Shown here in pieces: positions 17,032 to 25,136 of a DNA stretch of 64,000 nucleotides. This DNA is from Nitratireductor sp. GTDB taxonomy: Bacteria > Pseudomonadota > Alphaproteobacteria > Rhizobiales > Rhizobiaceae. Under the pieces are notes generated by a model that saw only the letters and a list, made by a program, of their open reading frames with translations, did not search any database and was not told the DNA's origin. The stretch lies in contig NZ_CP051236.1 of NCBI RefSeq assembly GCF_017794765.1, forward strand, positions 2,391,444 through 2,455,443. The letters are read 5' to 3'. Numbering within the stretch: position 1 is the stretch's first letter; every line of letters starts with the position of its first letter. The position numbers and the translations under genes were made by a program.

Positions 17032-18090
17032 ATGAATGTTCATACAGCACGCGCGCCCGAGGCGATCAGGCGCGCCCGTGATGAAAACCCCAAAATGCGC
17101 GAGCGGGACCTGGCCGAGATGCTGGGCATTTCGGAAGCAGAATTGCTTGCCGCGCATGTGGGCCATGGCGTGACCCGTATCGAGCCGCGCGTCTCCGACC
17201 TTCTTCCGGCCCTTGAAACCGTCGGCGAGGTCATGGCTCTGACCCGAAATGAGAGCGCCGTTCATGAAAAGGTCGGTGTTTACGAGAAAATCACTGTTGG
17301 CGCGCAGCACGCACTTGTTCTGGGGCGCGACATTGATCTGCGAATTTTTCCCTCCCGCTGGTCGTTTGGCTTTGCGGTGGAAAAGCGCGATGGCGATGAT
17401 GTCCGGCGCAGCCTGCAGTTTTTCGACAAGGCCGGTAATGCCGTGCACAAGGTGCATTTGAGGCCGAAATCGAACCTCTACGCCTATCAGAAGCTGGTCG
17501 AAGTCCTTCTTCATCCCGATCAGCAGGCTCCGCTCGATATTCAGGCCGATAAGATCGTGGAGGAGATCGCCACCGACGAACTGCCGGCGGCGGATGTCCT
17601 GCGCGAACGCTGGAGCGCAATGACGGATGTGCATCAGCTCTTTAACATTCTGCGCAAGTTGAACCTGACGCGTCATCAGGCCGTTCACCTGATCGGTGAG
17701 GACTATGCCTGGCGATTGCAGGAGGATGCCCTGACGCAGATGCTGCATGCATCGGTCCGCGACGCCGTGCCGATCATGTGTTTCGTCGGCAGCAGCGGTT
17801 GCATCCAGATTCATACTGGCGTGATCGAGACAGTGAAGCCGATGGGGCCATGGATCAACATTCTCGATCCAGGCTTCAATCTCCATCTGCGAACCGACCA
17901 CGTGAAGGAACTGTGGGCCGTCCGCAAGCCGACCAGGGACGGACACGTCACGTCGATCGAGGCTTATGGAGCGGATGGGCAGTTGATCGCCCAATTCTTC
18001 GGAGAGCGCCTCGAAGGCCATGCCGAGCGAACGGATTGGCGCTCCATGGTTGAAGGTTTGCCGCGGCTCGAATGCCGGCAGGTGGCCTGA
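17032..18090 (+). CDS. hmuS: Haem-degrading factor HmuS
   Basis: A 352-residue cytoplasmic protein with the tandem-repeat architecture of HemS/HmuS/ChuX: repeat one about residues 1-170 (RERDLAEMLGISEAELLAAHVG, SWSFGFAVEKR-like region at about 110-120) and repeat two about 185-350 (PMGPWINILDPGFNLHLR, VWAVRKPT-like stretch LWAVRKPTRDGHVTSIEAYG). The family binds incoming haem and breaks its ring to free iron. Sits between hemP and hmuT in the uptake operon. Length is normal for the family. Confidence 0.92.
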   Translation: MNVHTARAPEAIRRARDENPKMRERDLAEMLGISEAELLAAHVGHGVTRIEPRVSDLLPALETVGEVMALTRNESAVHEKVGVYEKITVGAQHALVLGRDIDLRIFPSRWSFGFAVEKRDGDDVRRSLQFFDKAGNAVHKVHLRPKSNLYAYQKLVEVLLHPDQQAPLDIQADKIVEEIATDELPAADVLRERWSAMTDVHQLFNILRKLNLTRHQAVHLIGEDYAWRLQEDALTQMLHASVRDAVPIMCFVGSSGCIQIHTGVIETVKPMGPWINILDPGFNLHLRTDHVKELWAVRKPTRDGHVTSIEAYGADGQLIAQFFGERLEGHAERTDWRSMVEGLPRLECRQVA

Positions 18091-18205
18091 GTGTAATTTT
18101 GGGGAAGGGGAGCGTGGCTCTCCATTCCCTTTTGGCGAACTCAGAAATTGGGATGGTCTCGTGCATTACGAAAAACAGCCAAGGATCCAGACAAGATGGC
18201 GGGCC

Positions 18206-19120
18206 ATGCGTGAAGCGCTTTCGTCAATGACGCGAAGAGGGCTGGGGCGGCTGGCGGTGACTACACTTGCTGCTCTAGGCGCAGCTTTCACGCCGGCCAC
18301 CGCAGACGAGGCAGTGGGGCCATTTGCCGATGCCTCGAAGCTGGTGGCGGTTGGTGGTGCCATAACCGAGATCATCTACAGCCTTGGCGAAGAGGAGAGG
18401 CTCGTTGCTCGGGACACGACCAGCACCTATCCACCAGAAGCGAAGAAACTGCCTGACATCGGTTACCTGCGCGCGCTCTCACCTGAGGGGGTGCTCTCCG
18501 TGGGGCCAAGCGCTATTCTGGCCATGGAGGGAAGTGGCCCGGTCGAGACCATGGATGCGCTCAGGACATCCCGCATCCCCGTGGTCATGGTGCCGGAGGG
18601 CTATGACCGGGACGCGATCCTGCGCAAGATTCGCGTGGTTGGAGCGGCGTTGAACGTGGAAGCAAAGGCAGAAGCGCTCGCCAGTCAGGTGCAGGCGGAT
18701 CTCGACGCCGCCCAGAGGGAAGCGCAAACGCAAGCTGATGGAAAGCGTGTGCTCTTTGTGCTCAGCATGCAGGGCGGCCGGGTCATGGCTGCAGGCAAGA
18801 ACACTGCCGCAGACGGGATCATCCGCATGGCGGGAGCTGAGAACGCGATGGACAGGTTCTCCGGCTATCGTCAGGTTTCGGCGGAAGCAGTGATCTCGGC
18901 TGCACCCGATGTGGTCCTGATGATGGCCCGGGGTGGCGCGGATCATCTTGCGTCTGAAGATGTTCTTTCCCACCCTGCGATTGCCAGCACGCCCGCCGGT
19001 GAGAACAGGGCACTGATTCGAATGGACGGATCCTATCTGCTGGGTTTTGGACCGCGAACCGCGGAAGCGGTGCGTGATCTCGCTCGCGCTTTGCAGCGGA
19101 CGGAAACGGTAACCGACTGA
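18206..19120 (+). CDS. hmuT: Haem ABC transporter periplasmic binding protein
   Basis: A roughly 304-residue type III binding protein with a signal peptide (RRGLGRLAVTTLAALGAAFTP) and the haem-transporter opening LVAVGGAITEIIYSLGEEERLVA at the start of the mature domain, DTTSTYPPEAKKLPDIGYLRALSPEG, and IRMDGSYLLGFGPRTAEAVRDLA at the end. I chose ATG 18206; GTG 18161 and ATG 18227 are also in frame and neither has a clearly better ribosome site. It delivers haem to HmuU. One base separates its stop from hmuU. Confidence 0.9.
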   Translation: MREALSSMTRRGLGRLAVTTLAALGAAFTPATADEAVGPFADASKLVAVGGAITEIIYSLGEEERLVARDTTSTYPPEAKKLPDIGYLRALSPEGVLSVGPSAILAMEGSGPVETMDALRTSRIPVVMVPEGYDRDAILRKIRVVGAALNVEAKAEALASQVQADLDAAQREAQTQADGKRVLFVLSMQGGRVMAAGKNTAADGIIRMAGAENAMDRFSGYRQVSAEAVISAAPDVVLMMARGGADHLASEDVLSHPAIASTPAGENRALIRMDGSYLLGFGPRTAEAVRDLARALQRTETVTD

Positions 19121-19121
19121 G

Positions 19122-20222
19122 ATGGCGTTACGTGACGATGTCGCATCCGCGCCCGGTTGGCGGTGGCAGGCCGTGGCGGGCGGTGACCGTTCGGCGCGGG
19201 CACGGGCGGTAATCCTGGCCCTTGTGGTGCTTTATGCGCTTTTGTTCGTCTTCAGTCTTGGATGGGGCGCATCCGAAACATCCTTGTGGGTTGTGCTGTC
19301 GGAATGGCTGGGCGGCGGGGCAGATGCCCTTTCACTGCGCGATCGTGTGGTGATCGGCGACATTCGGCTGCCGCGTGTGGTTCTTGGAAGCCTGATCGGC
19401 GCTTCGCTGGCGGTTTCCGGCGCTGTCATGCAGGGCCTGTTTCGCAATCCGCTGGCTGACCCGGGTATTGTCGGTGTCGGCTCCGGAGCCGGGCTAGGTG
19501 CCATAATTGTCATCGTTCTCGGCAACACGGTGCTGGCACCGGTAGTCGGCATGTTTGGAATTTACGCACTGCCGCTGGCCGCCTTCTGTGGCGGGGTCGT
19601 GTCGACCCTGCTTCTTTACCGGGTGGCAACGCGGCGTGGCCAGACCTCCATCGCCACCATGCTTCTGGCCGGCATTGCGCTCGGCGCATTGGCGGGCGCC
19701 TTGTCGGGCATTTTCGTCTATGTCGCCGACGATCAGGAGCTGCGAGACCTGACATTCTGGGGGCTCGGCTCGCTGGCAGGAGCAAGCTGGACCAAGATCT
19801 GGGCCGCGGGACCGATCATTCTTGCAGCTCTGGGGGCAGCGCCATTTCTGGCGCGTGGACTTGATGCCATGGTTTTGGGGGAGGCGACAGCGCACCATCT
19901 TGGCGTGCGCGTCCAGCGGGTAAAGAATTGTGCGATTCTGGCCGTAGCGGCCGCAACAGGGGCTTCGGTTGCGGTGGCCGGCAGCATCGGTTTCGTCGGC
20001 ATCGTCGTGCCGCATCTCCTGCGCCTGACCATCGGTCCCGAACATCGTTACCTTCTGCCAGCCTCAGCGCTTCTGGGGGCGGTGCTTCTGCTGGTGGCCG
20101 ATGCGATCAGTCGCGTTGTCGTGGCACCCGCCGAACTCCCTATCGGCATTGTAACGGCGACACTGGGTGCCCCGTTCTTCCTTTGGATATTGTTGCGCCA
20201 GAGAGGGATTCTGGATCTGTGA
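19122..20222 (+). CDS. hmuU: Haem ABC transporter permease (FecCD family)
   Basis: A 366-residue permease with about ten membrane helices, the usual FecCD/BtuC layout. Conserved phrases are LPRVVLGSLIGASLAVSGAVMQG and the loop RNPLADPGIVGVGSGAGLG near residues 85-125, and GFVGIVVPHLLRL with HRYLLPASALLGA near 290-320. It forms the channel for haem across the inner membrane with HmuV and HmuT. The stop codon overlaps the start of hmuV (TGATG), showing coupled translation. Confidence 0.93.
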   Translation: MALRDDVASAPGWRWQAVAGGDRSARARAVILALVVLYALLFVFSLGWGASETSLWVVLSEWLGGGADALSLRDRVVIGDIRLPRVVLGSLIGASLAVSGAVMQGLFRNPLADPGIVGVGSGAGLGAIIVIVLGNTVLAPVVGMFGIYALPLAAFCGGVVSTLLLYRVATRRGQTSIATMLLAGIALGALAGALSGIFVYVADDQELRDLTFWGLGSLAGASWTKIWAAGPIILAALGAAPFLARGLDAMVLGEATAHHLGVRVQRVKNCAILAVAAATGASVAVAGSIGFVGIVVPHLLRLTIGPEHRYLLPASALLGAVLLLVADAISRVVVAPAELPIGIVTATLGAPFFLWILLRQRGILDL

Positions 20223-21034
20223 TGGCGATAGAGGTCGATAATCTTTCAGTGCGGGTAGGACGCAAGCCGATACTCCGCAATGTGTCGCTGTCGGTAAAGC
20301 CCGGTACCGTGACGGCGATCGTTGGTCCCAACGGATCGGGCAAGACCACATTTCTGAAGGCCATCTCCGGCGATCTTCCCTTTGAAGGCGAGGTGCTGAT
20401 CAATGGGGAAGCACTGCAAGGCATGGAGCCTTGGCAGGCTGCCGCGCATCGGGCCGTCCTGCCGCAGGCAAGCGCGCTCGCGTTTCCCTATACAGTGCGT
20501 GAAGTGGTGAAACTGGGGCTTCTGGGCGGGCGGTCAGGAGCGAGCCCGGCCGAGCAGAGAAAACTTCCCGAGATGGCGTTGGAGCGCGTTGACCTTTCAG
20601 GGTTTGCCGGACGCTTTTATCAGGAGCTTTCGGGCGGGGAGCAGCAGCGCGTCCAGCTCGCACGCGTCCTTTGCCAGGTCTGGAGGCCGGTGCTCGACGG
20701 CAGACCGCGCTACCTTCTGCTTGACGAGCCGGTTTCAAGCCTCGACATCAAGCACCAGCTCATCATCATGGACATTGCGGCAGGGTTCGCAGCCTCCGGC
20801 GGTGGTGTGCTCGCGGTTCTACACGATCTTAATCTTACGGCGCGCTTCGCCGATCAGGTAGCAATGATGCACCGCGGGACGGTGGTTGCGGCGGGAACGC
20901 CTGCCGATGTCTTCAACGACGGGCTTGTGTCCGATGTCTTTGAGTGCCGAATTCAGGTGGGTGTGCCGCCTGCCGAAAATCGGCCCTATGTATTGCCGCA
21001 ATCCGCGCAGATCCCGTCGCGACATCCGTTTTGA
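20222..21034 (+). CDS. hmuV: Haem ABC transporter ATP-binding protein
   Basis: A 270-residue ABC ATPase. Walker A is GPNGSGKTT at about residues 37-45, the signature LSGGEQQRVQLARVL at about 139-153 and Walker B YLLLDEPVSSLD at about 164-175, followed by the H-loop LHDLNLTARF. Start at 20222 overlaps the hmuU stop. It powers haem import and ends the hemP-hmuSTUV operon; its 3' end is 35 bases from the convergent rirA gene, with only a weak hairpin between. Confidence 0.93.
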   Translation: MAIEVDNLSVRVGRKPILRNVSLSVKPGTVTAIVGPNGSGKTTFLKAISGDLPFEGEVLINGEALQGMEPWQAAAHRAVLPQASALAFPYTVREVVKLGLLGGRSGASPAEQRKLPEMALERVDLSGFAGRFYQELSGGEQQRVQLARVLCQVWRPVLDGRPRYLLLDEPVSSLDIKHQLIIMDIAAGFAASGGGVLAVLHDLNLTARFADQVAMMHRGTVVAAGTPADVFNDGLVSDVFECRIQVGVPPAENRPYVLPQSAQIPSRHPF

Positions 21035-21069
21035 CGAAGGGACTGCAGTGTGGGACGACCTTCCGGATT

Positions 21070-21531
21070 CTAGCGCGCGGCAGCACGCTCGGGTAAATCA
21101 TCAAGGCCAAGACGTAATCGCATATCCGGCCTGGCCACCGCGAGATCGCTGATTGTGTAGCCGGCCAGAACCTCGAAGAAGGCGTTCAGGGCTTTGCGCA
21201 GCGCTTCATTCAGGCCGCAGCTCTCGACAAGCGGGCAGTCGGCGTCGTCATTCTCGAAGCACTCAGCCATTGCGAAATTGTCTTCCGTCACCCGAACCAC
21301 GTCGAACAAGGTTATCTCCTCGGCCGGCTTTGCAAGACGAACGCCACCATGGCGCCCCCGCACGGTTTCGACAAAGCCGTGCTCGACGAGTGGCTGCAGG
21401 ATCTTGAACAGGAAAAGATCGGATAGGGAGTATGCTTCGGCGATGTCGGAGATGCGGCTGAGCCGGCCTTCATTGGCGGCGCAATACATCAGAATCCGGA
21501 TCGCATAATTGGTTTGTCGCGTTAGGCGCAT
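21070..21531 (-). CDS. rirA: Rrf2 family iron regulator RirA
   Basis: A 153-residue Rrf2 protein with the RirA opening MRLTRQTNYAIRILMYCAAN, a winged helix-turn-helix around RISDIAEAYSLSDLFLFKILQPL, and the three Fe-S ligands in the spacing AECF..ADCPLVESCGL (Cys at about 92, 99 and 105). RirA senses iron through its cluster and represses uptake genes when iron is plentiful; it is characteristic of Hyphomicrobiales. It sits convergent to the haem import operon, and a candidate Irr-type ICE box lies 42 bases upstream of its start. Confidence 0.92.
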   Translation of the reverse strand: MRLTRQTNYAIRILMYCAANEGRLSRISDIAEAYSLSDLFLFKILQPLVEHGFVETVRGRHGGVRLAKPAEEITLFDVVRVTEDNFAMAECFENDDADCPLVESCGLNEALRKALNAFFEVLAGYTISDLAVARPDMRLRLGLDDLPERAAAR

Positions 21532-21572
21532 AACAGTCCTTTCACATATCGTTCCCGCAATATGGCTTATTG

Positions 21573-21589
21573 TTTAGAATAATTCCAGA
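21573..21589. promoter_or_regulatory. Candidate ICE box (Irr site) upstream of rirA
   Basis: TTTAGAA-TAA-TTCCAGA matches the inverted-repeat ICE consensus (TTTAGAA-N3-TTCTAAA) at 12 of 14 arm positions. In Agrobacterium, Irr represses rirA under low iron, so the position 42 bases before the rirA start makes sense. No irr gene is in the window. Confidence 0.55.
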
Positions 21590-21807
21590 GTGACTCGGCT
21601 CAAATCTGATAATGTCGATCAACTTTATGCTGATGAAGGCCTTCATCGCAATTTTGCCTTGCGCCAAGCCCTCCTTGTTATTTGTGCTGCAATGCACAAT
21701 ATTCGGGGTCATTATGGGAAGCGGTCCGCGATGGAACCAGCGTCGAAGCCGCTTTTCCAGCGACTATCGGGATTTGCACGCGAAATTATCTCAGAAAGGC
21801 CGGGCCC

Positions 21808-22272
21808 ATGAACGCGCATGTGTTGGAAGCGGAGATCGGCGGGGCTCCCACAATCTCCGAGTGGGTGGTCGTGGACCAGTCGATGATCGACCGTTTCGCC
21901 GACTGCACCAACGATCACCAGTGGATACATGTGGACCGCGAGCGTACAGAGCGCGAAAGCCCGTTTGGCAAGCCCGTGGCGCACGGCTTCCTCACGCTCT
22001 CGCTTTTATCGAGCCTGTCTTACGATTGCGGCGCGTGGCCGGTGCATCTGGGCACAATCATCAATTACGGGCTCGACCGGCTGCGCTTTCTGGCGCCGGT
22101 CAAGGCCGGTAGCCGCGTGCGGCTGCGCAGCACGCTAAAGGGCATCGAGGAAAAGGCGCCGGGCCGGCTTCTCATTCGCCATCACGGCGAGGTGGAAATC
22201 GAGGGCGAGGAAACGCCCGCACTTGCCGCTGAAACCATCATCATGCTGATTCTGGAGGAAAAGGCCGCCTGA
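21808..22272 (+). CDS. MaoC family dehydratase
   Basis: A 154-residue single hot-dog-fold protein. The hydratase-2 signature is visible as MIDRFADCTNDHQWIHVDRERT (catalytic Asp and His at about 32 and 37) followed by SPFGKPVAHGFLTLSLL. The ATG at 21808 follows AGAAAGG. Such enzymes add water to enoyl-CoA compounds; the substrate is unknown. It stands alone after a 275-base spacer from rirA and is convergent with the GST gene, sharing a hairpin that overlaps its stop codon. Confidence 0.88.
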   Translation: MNAHVLEAEIGGAPTISEWVVVDQSMIDRFADCTNDHQWIHVDRERTERESPFGKPVAHGFLTLSLLSSLSYDCGAWPVHLGTIINYGLDRLRFLAPVKAGSRVRLRSTLKGIEEKAPGRLLIRHHGEVEIEGEETPALAAETIIMLILEEKAA

Positions 22273-22280
22273 GCGGCCTT
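22261..22280 (-). terminator. Hairpin terminator between MaoC and GST genes
   Basis: AAGGCCGC and GCGGCCTT form a perfect eight-base stem around a four-base loop that contains the MaoC stop codon. On the minus strand the stem is followed by a short T run (CCTTTTCC), so it best serves the minus-strand ectoine-side operon ending with the GST at 22290. Confidence 0.65.
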
Positions 22281-22289
22281 CCGGTTGAA

Positions 22290-22940
22290 TTATTCCGCGT
22301 CGGGCTGGTTCATCGGCGCGGCCTTCCGGAACGCTTCAAGTTCCATGCAGGCGTCGTTGATACGCTGGATGACGGGAAAGGGCGCCATGTCGACGTCGAA
22401 GCGCTTGTTGTTCGCCACCTGTGCAACGAGGCAGATATCGGCCATGGTCGGCGCATCGCCGTGGCAGAAGACGCCGGTCTGCGGGCTCTCGGTCAGCATC
22501 CTTTCAAGCGGTTCGAACGTGGCGTTCACCCAGTGGCGGAACCATGCGCCGACTTCCGCATCGTCTGCGCCGTAACGCTCCTTCAGCGCGTTCAGAATGC
22601 GCAGATTGTTCACCGGATGGATTTCACAGGCGATCATCTGGGAGAGCATGCGAACCCGCGCGCGCCCAGGCGCATCGGCAGGCAGGAGCGGGGGCTCGGG
22701 CGCCGTCTCGTCCAGAAACTCCATGATCGCCATGGACTGCGCGATCATCGTACCGTCGCTCCACACAAGCGCCGGAACGAGGCCCTGCGGGTTGACCGAG
22801 AGATAGGCCTCACCGCGATGCTCGCCGTGGCGCAGATGATGCGCGGCATAGCGATAGTCGATGCCCTTCATGGCAAGCGCGATGCGTACCCTGAAGGAGG
22901 TGGAGGAGCGGAAATAGTTGTGCAGGACGATGTCGCTCAT
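22290..22940 (-). CDS. maiA: Zeta-class glutathione S-transferase (maleylacetoacetate/maleylpyruvate isomerase)
   Basis: A 216-residue GST. The zeta-class active-site signature SSTSFRVRIALAMKG is at about residues 9-23, followed by NPQGLVPALVWSDG (cis-Pro loop) and EFLDETAPEPPLLP. Zeta GSTs isomerise maleylacetoacetate (tyrosine breakdown) or maleylpyruvate (gentisate breakdown). Start at 22940 removes an unrelated N-terminal extension. It follows a FAH-family hydrolase with one base between them, which together resemble the isomerase-hydrolase pair of the gentisate pathway, though no gentisate or homogentisate dioxygenase is nearby. Confidence 0.87.
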   Translation of the reverse strand: MSDIVLHNYFRSSTSFRVRIALAMKGIDYRYAAHHLRHGEHRGEAYLSVNPQGLVPALVWSDGTMIAQSMAIMEFLDETAPEPPLLPADAPGRARVRMLSQMIACEIHPVNNLRILNALKERYGADDAEVGAWFRHWVNATFEPLERMLTESPQTGVFCHGDAPTMADICLVAQVANNKRFDVDMAPFPVIQRINDACMELEAFRKAAPMNQPDAE

Positions 22941-22941
22941 C

Positions 22942-23637
22942 TCACGCCTCGCCAATGGTGATGGCGATCTCGCCGATCCCGTCAACACCGCCTTCCACCT
23001 TATCGCCCGGCTGAAGCGCGCCAACGCCGGCGGGTGTTCCGGTGTAGATCAGATCGCCGGCCTTAAGCTCCATGGCCTGGCTGCAGAGCGCGATCACGTC
23101 GGCCACAGGCCAGATCAGTTCGTCAAGGTTGCCTTCCTGCCTGATCTCGCCGTTGACGGCGAGCCAGACACGGCCTTCGGAAGGGTGGTCGGTCTCGGCA
23201 ATGGGCACGATGGGGCCGCAGGGGGACGAGCGGTCGAACGCCTTGCCCCAGTCCCACGGGCGCCCCTTCTTCTTGGCTTCTCCCTGAAGATCACGGCGCG
23301 TTAGATCGAGCCCGACCGCATAGCCGTAGACGTGGTCGAGTGCATGGGCCGGATCGATGTCGCTGCCGCCCTTGCCGATCGCGACGACCATTTCGATCTC
23401 GTGGTGCAGGTCTTTTGTCAGGCTTGGATAAGGGATGACGGTATCCGTATCGACCACCGCATCTGCCGGCTTGGTGAAGAAGAACGGCGGCTCGCGCTCC
23501 GGCTCATGGCCCATTTCGCGGGCGTGGGCGGCATAGTTGCGCCCCACGCAGAAGATGCGCCGCACGGGAAAGCGTGCCTCGGAGCCGGCAACGGCAACAG
23601 ACGGCTGGTTGGCGGGCGGAAAAACGAAATCGGCCAT
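22942..23637 (-). CDS. Fumarylacetoacetate hydrolase family protein (fumarylpyruvate hydrolase-like)
   Basis: A 231-residue FAH-domain enzyme, the short form. Conserved features: IFCVGRNYAAHAREMG, FFFTKPADAVV, metal ligands in DLHHEIEMVVAIG (about residues 75-87) and the Asp in YGYAVGLDLTRRDLQ. Its size and sequence are nearer to fumarylpyruvate hydrolases (NagK type) than to the 400-residue FAH of tyrosine breakdown. Start at 23637 (MADFVF) is the family start. Sits between doeD and the zeta GST on one strand, 81 bases after doeD, so it may be part of the ectoine operon or begin its own. Confidence 0.85.
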   Translation of the reverse strand: MADFVFPPANQPSVAVAGSEARFPVRRIFCVGRNYAAHAREMGHEPEREPPFFFTKPADAVVDTDTVIPYPSLTKDLHHEIEMVVAIGKGGSDIDPAHALDHVYGYAVGLDLTRRDLQGEAKKKGRPWDWGKAFDRSSPCGPIVPIAETDHPSEGRVWLAVNGEIRQEGNLDELIWPVADVIALCSQAMELKAGDLIYTGTPAGVGALQPGDKVEGGVDGIGEIAITIGEA

Positions 23638-23718
23638 GAAAGTCTCCCAGATAACTGCGCAGGAAGAGATGGCCGAATTGACGCTCCGGGGCAAGGCCCC
23701 GAAGCGCCGGAGATTGGG

Positions 23719-25095
23719 TCAGGCCTTGAAAACGCTCTTCACGGCCTTGGCGGTCGCATCGACAATCGTGTCTGCCTCTTCGCGCGTCAGGCAGAGCGGG
23801 GGCGCGAAGCCCAGAATGTCGCCCTGCGGCATGGCGCGGCCGATGACGCCCTGTTCGAGAAGGGCAGCGGCCATCTGCGGACCGATCTTCTCGGAAGCGT
23901 CGAAGAAGGTGCGGTCCTCACGCTCTTTCACGAACTCGACGGCACACAGCATGCCTTCGCCGCGCACTTCCCCGACATGGACATGGTCGCCGATGGCGTT
24001 ACGCATCGCGTTGACGAAGTAAGCGCCCGTCTCGCCGGCATTCTTGACGAGGCCGAGCTTGTCGACCAGCTCGAGATTGGCGATGCCGGCTGCCGCACCG
24101 ATCGGGTGGGCCGAATAGGTCCAGCCATGGCCGATGGGGCCGTTTTCGTCCGTGCCGCGCTCGAGCACTTCCCACATCTTCTTGCCGACGATGGAGCCGG
24201 AAAGCGGCGCATAGGCCGAGGTAAGGCCCTTGGCGATGGTGATGAGATCGGGTTCCATGTCGTAGTGGATGGAGCCGAACATGGAGCCGAGGCGTCCAAA
24301 ACCGGTCACCACCTCGTCGGCGACGAGCAGGATGTCGTTTCTGCGCAGAACCTTCTGGATCGCGGCCCAGTATCCGGCCGGCGGCGGCACGATGCCACCC
24401 GTGCCAAGAACGGGCTCGCCGATGAAGGCGGCGATGGTGTCCGCGCCCTCGCGCTCGATCAGCGCTTCAAGCTCGGCCACGCAATGGGCGGTGAACGCTT
24501 CCTCGCTCATGGAATGGTCCGGGCGGCGGTAGTAATAGGGCGCTTCGGTGTGGACCACCTGGGCCAGCGGCAGGTCGAACTTCTTGTGGAACAGCTCAAG
24601 CCCGGTCAGCGAGCCGGTCATCAGGCCGGAGCCGTGATAGCCGCGCCAGCGCGAGATGATCTTCTTCTTCTCGGGGCGGCCGAGAATGTTGTTGTAGTAC
24701 CAGATCAGCTTGACGTTGGTCTCGTTGGCATCTGAGCCGCCGAGGCCGAAATAGACCTTGGACATGTTCTCTGGCGCGCGGTCGATGATCATCTTGGCGA
24801 GCTTGATGGAGGCTTCCGTGCCGTGGCCCACATAGGCGTGGTAATAGGCAAGCTCCCGGGCCTGCTCGGCAATGGCGTCGGCGATCTCGGTGCGGCCATA
24901 GCCGACATTGACGCAATAAAGGCCGGCAAAGGCGTCGAGCAGCTTCTTGCCGTCGCGATCCTCGATATAGACGCCGTTGCCGCCGGTCACGATGCGGTTT
25001 GCGCTTTCGCCACGCGCATGCTGGGCCAGATGGGTCGAGGGATGGAAGAAGGCCTCGCGGTCCCACTGGTCGAGTTGGTCGTTCTTCAACAGCAT
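23719..25095 (-). CDS. doeD: Class III PLP aminotransferase, probable L-2,4-diaminobutyrate transaminase (DoeD)
   Basis: A 458-residue omega-aminotransferase. The PLP lysine lies in ITIAKGLTSAYAPLSG (about residue 288), preceded by LLVADEVVTGFGRLGSMFG with the conserved Asp, and YHAYVGHGTEASIKLA and GYHGSGLMTGSLTG are typical. The family includes GABA-pyruvate and putrescine aminotransferases. Context decides the call: it is between a semialdehyde dehydrogenase and ectoine genes, matching the doeCD pair that turns diaminobutyrate into aspartate semialdehyde and then aspartate. Substrate is inferred, not visible. Confidence 0.8.
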   Translation of the reverse strand: MLLKNDQLDQWDREAFFHPSTHLAQHARGESANRIVTGGNGVYIEDRDGKKLLDAFAGLYCVNVGYGRTEIADAIAEQARELAYYHAYVGHGTEASIKLAKMIIDRAPENMSKVYFGLGGSDANETNVKLIWYYNNILGRPEKKKIISRWRGYHGSGLMTGSLTGLELFHKKFDLPLAQVVHTEAPYYYRRPDHSMSEEAFTAHCVAELEALIEREGADTIAAFIGEPVLGTGGIVPPPAGYWAAIQKVLRRNDILLVADEVVTGFGRLGSMFGSIHYDMEPDLITIAKGLTSAYAPLSGSIVGKKMWEVLERGTDENGPIGHGWTYSAHPIGAAAGIANLELVDKLGLVKNAGETGAYFVNAMRNAIGDHVHVGEVRGEGMLCAVEFVKEREDRTFFDASEKIGPQMAAALLEQGVIGRAMPQGDILGFAPPLCLTREEADTIVDATAKAVKSVFKA

Positions 25096-25136
25096 GTCAC
25101 TCTCCTGTTCGTCTCAAACTGTGTATTCAGCGCTGC

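Noticed and set aside
16690..18021. 443-codon open frame antisense to hmuS and hemP
   Set aside because: It covers two clear genes of the haem operon and lacks any family match.
23332..24735. 467-codon open frame antisense to doeD and the hydrolase
   Set aside because: It crosses two well-supported genes on the other strand and shows no conserved motif.
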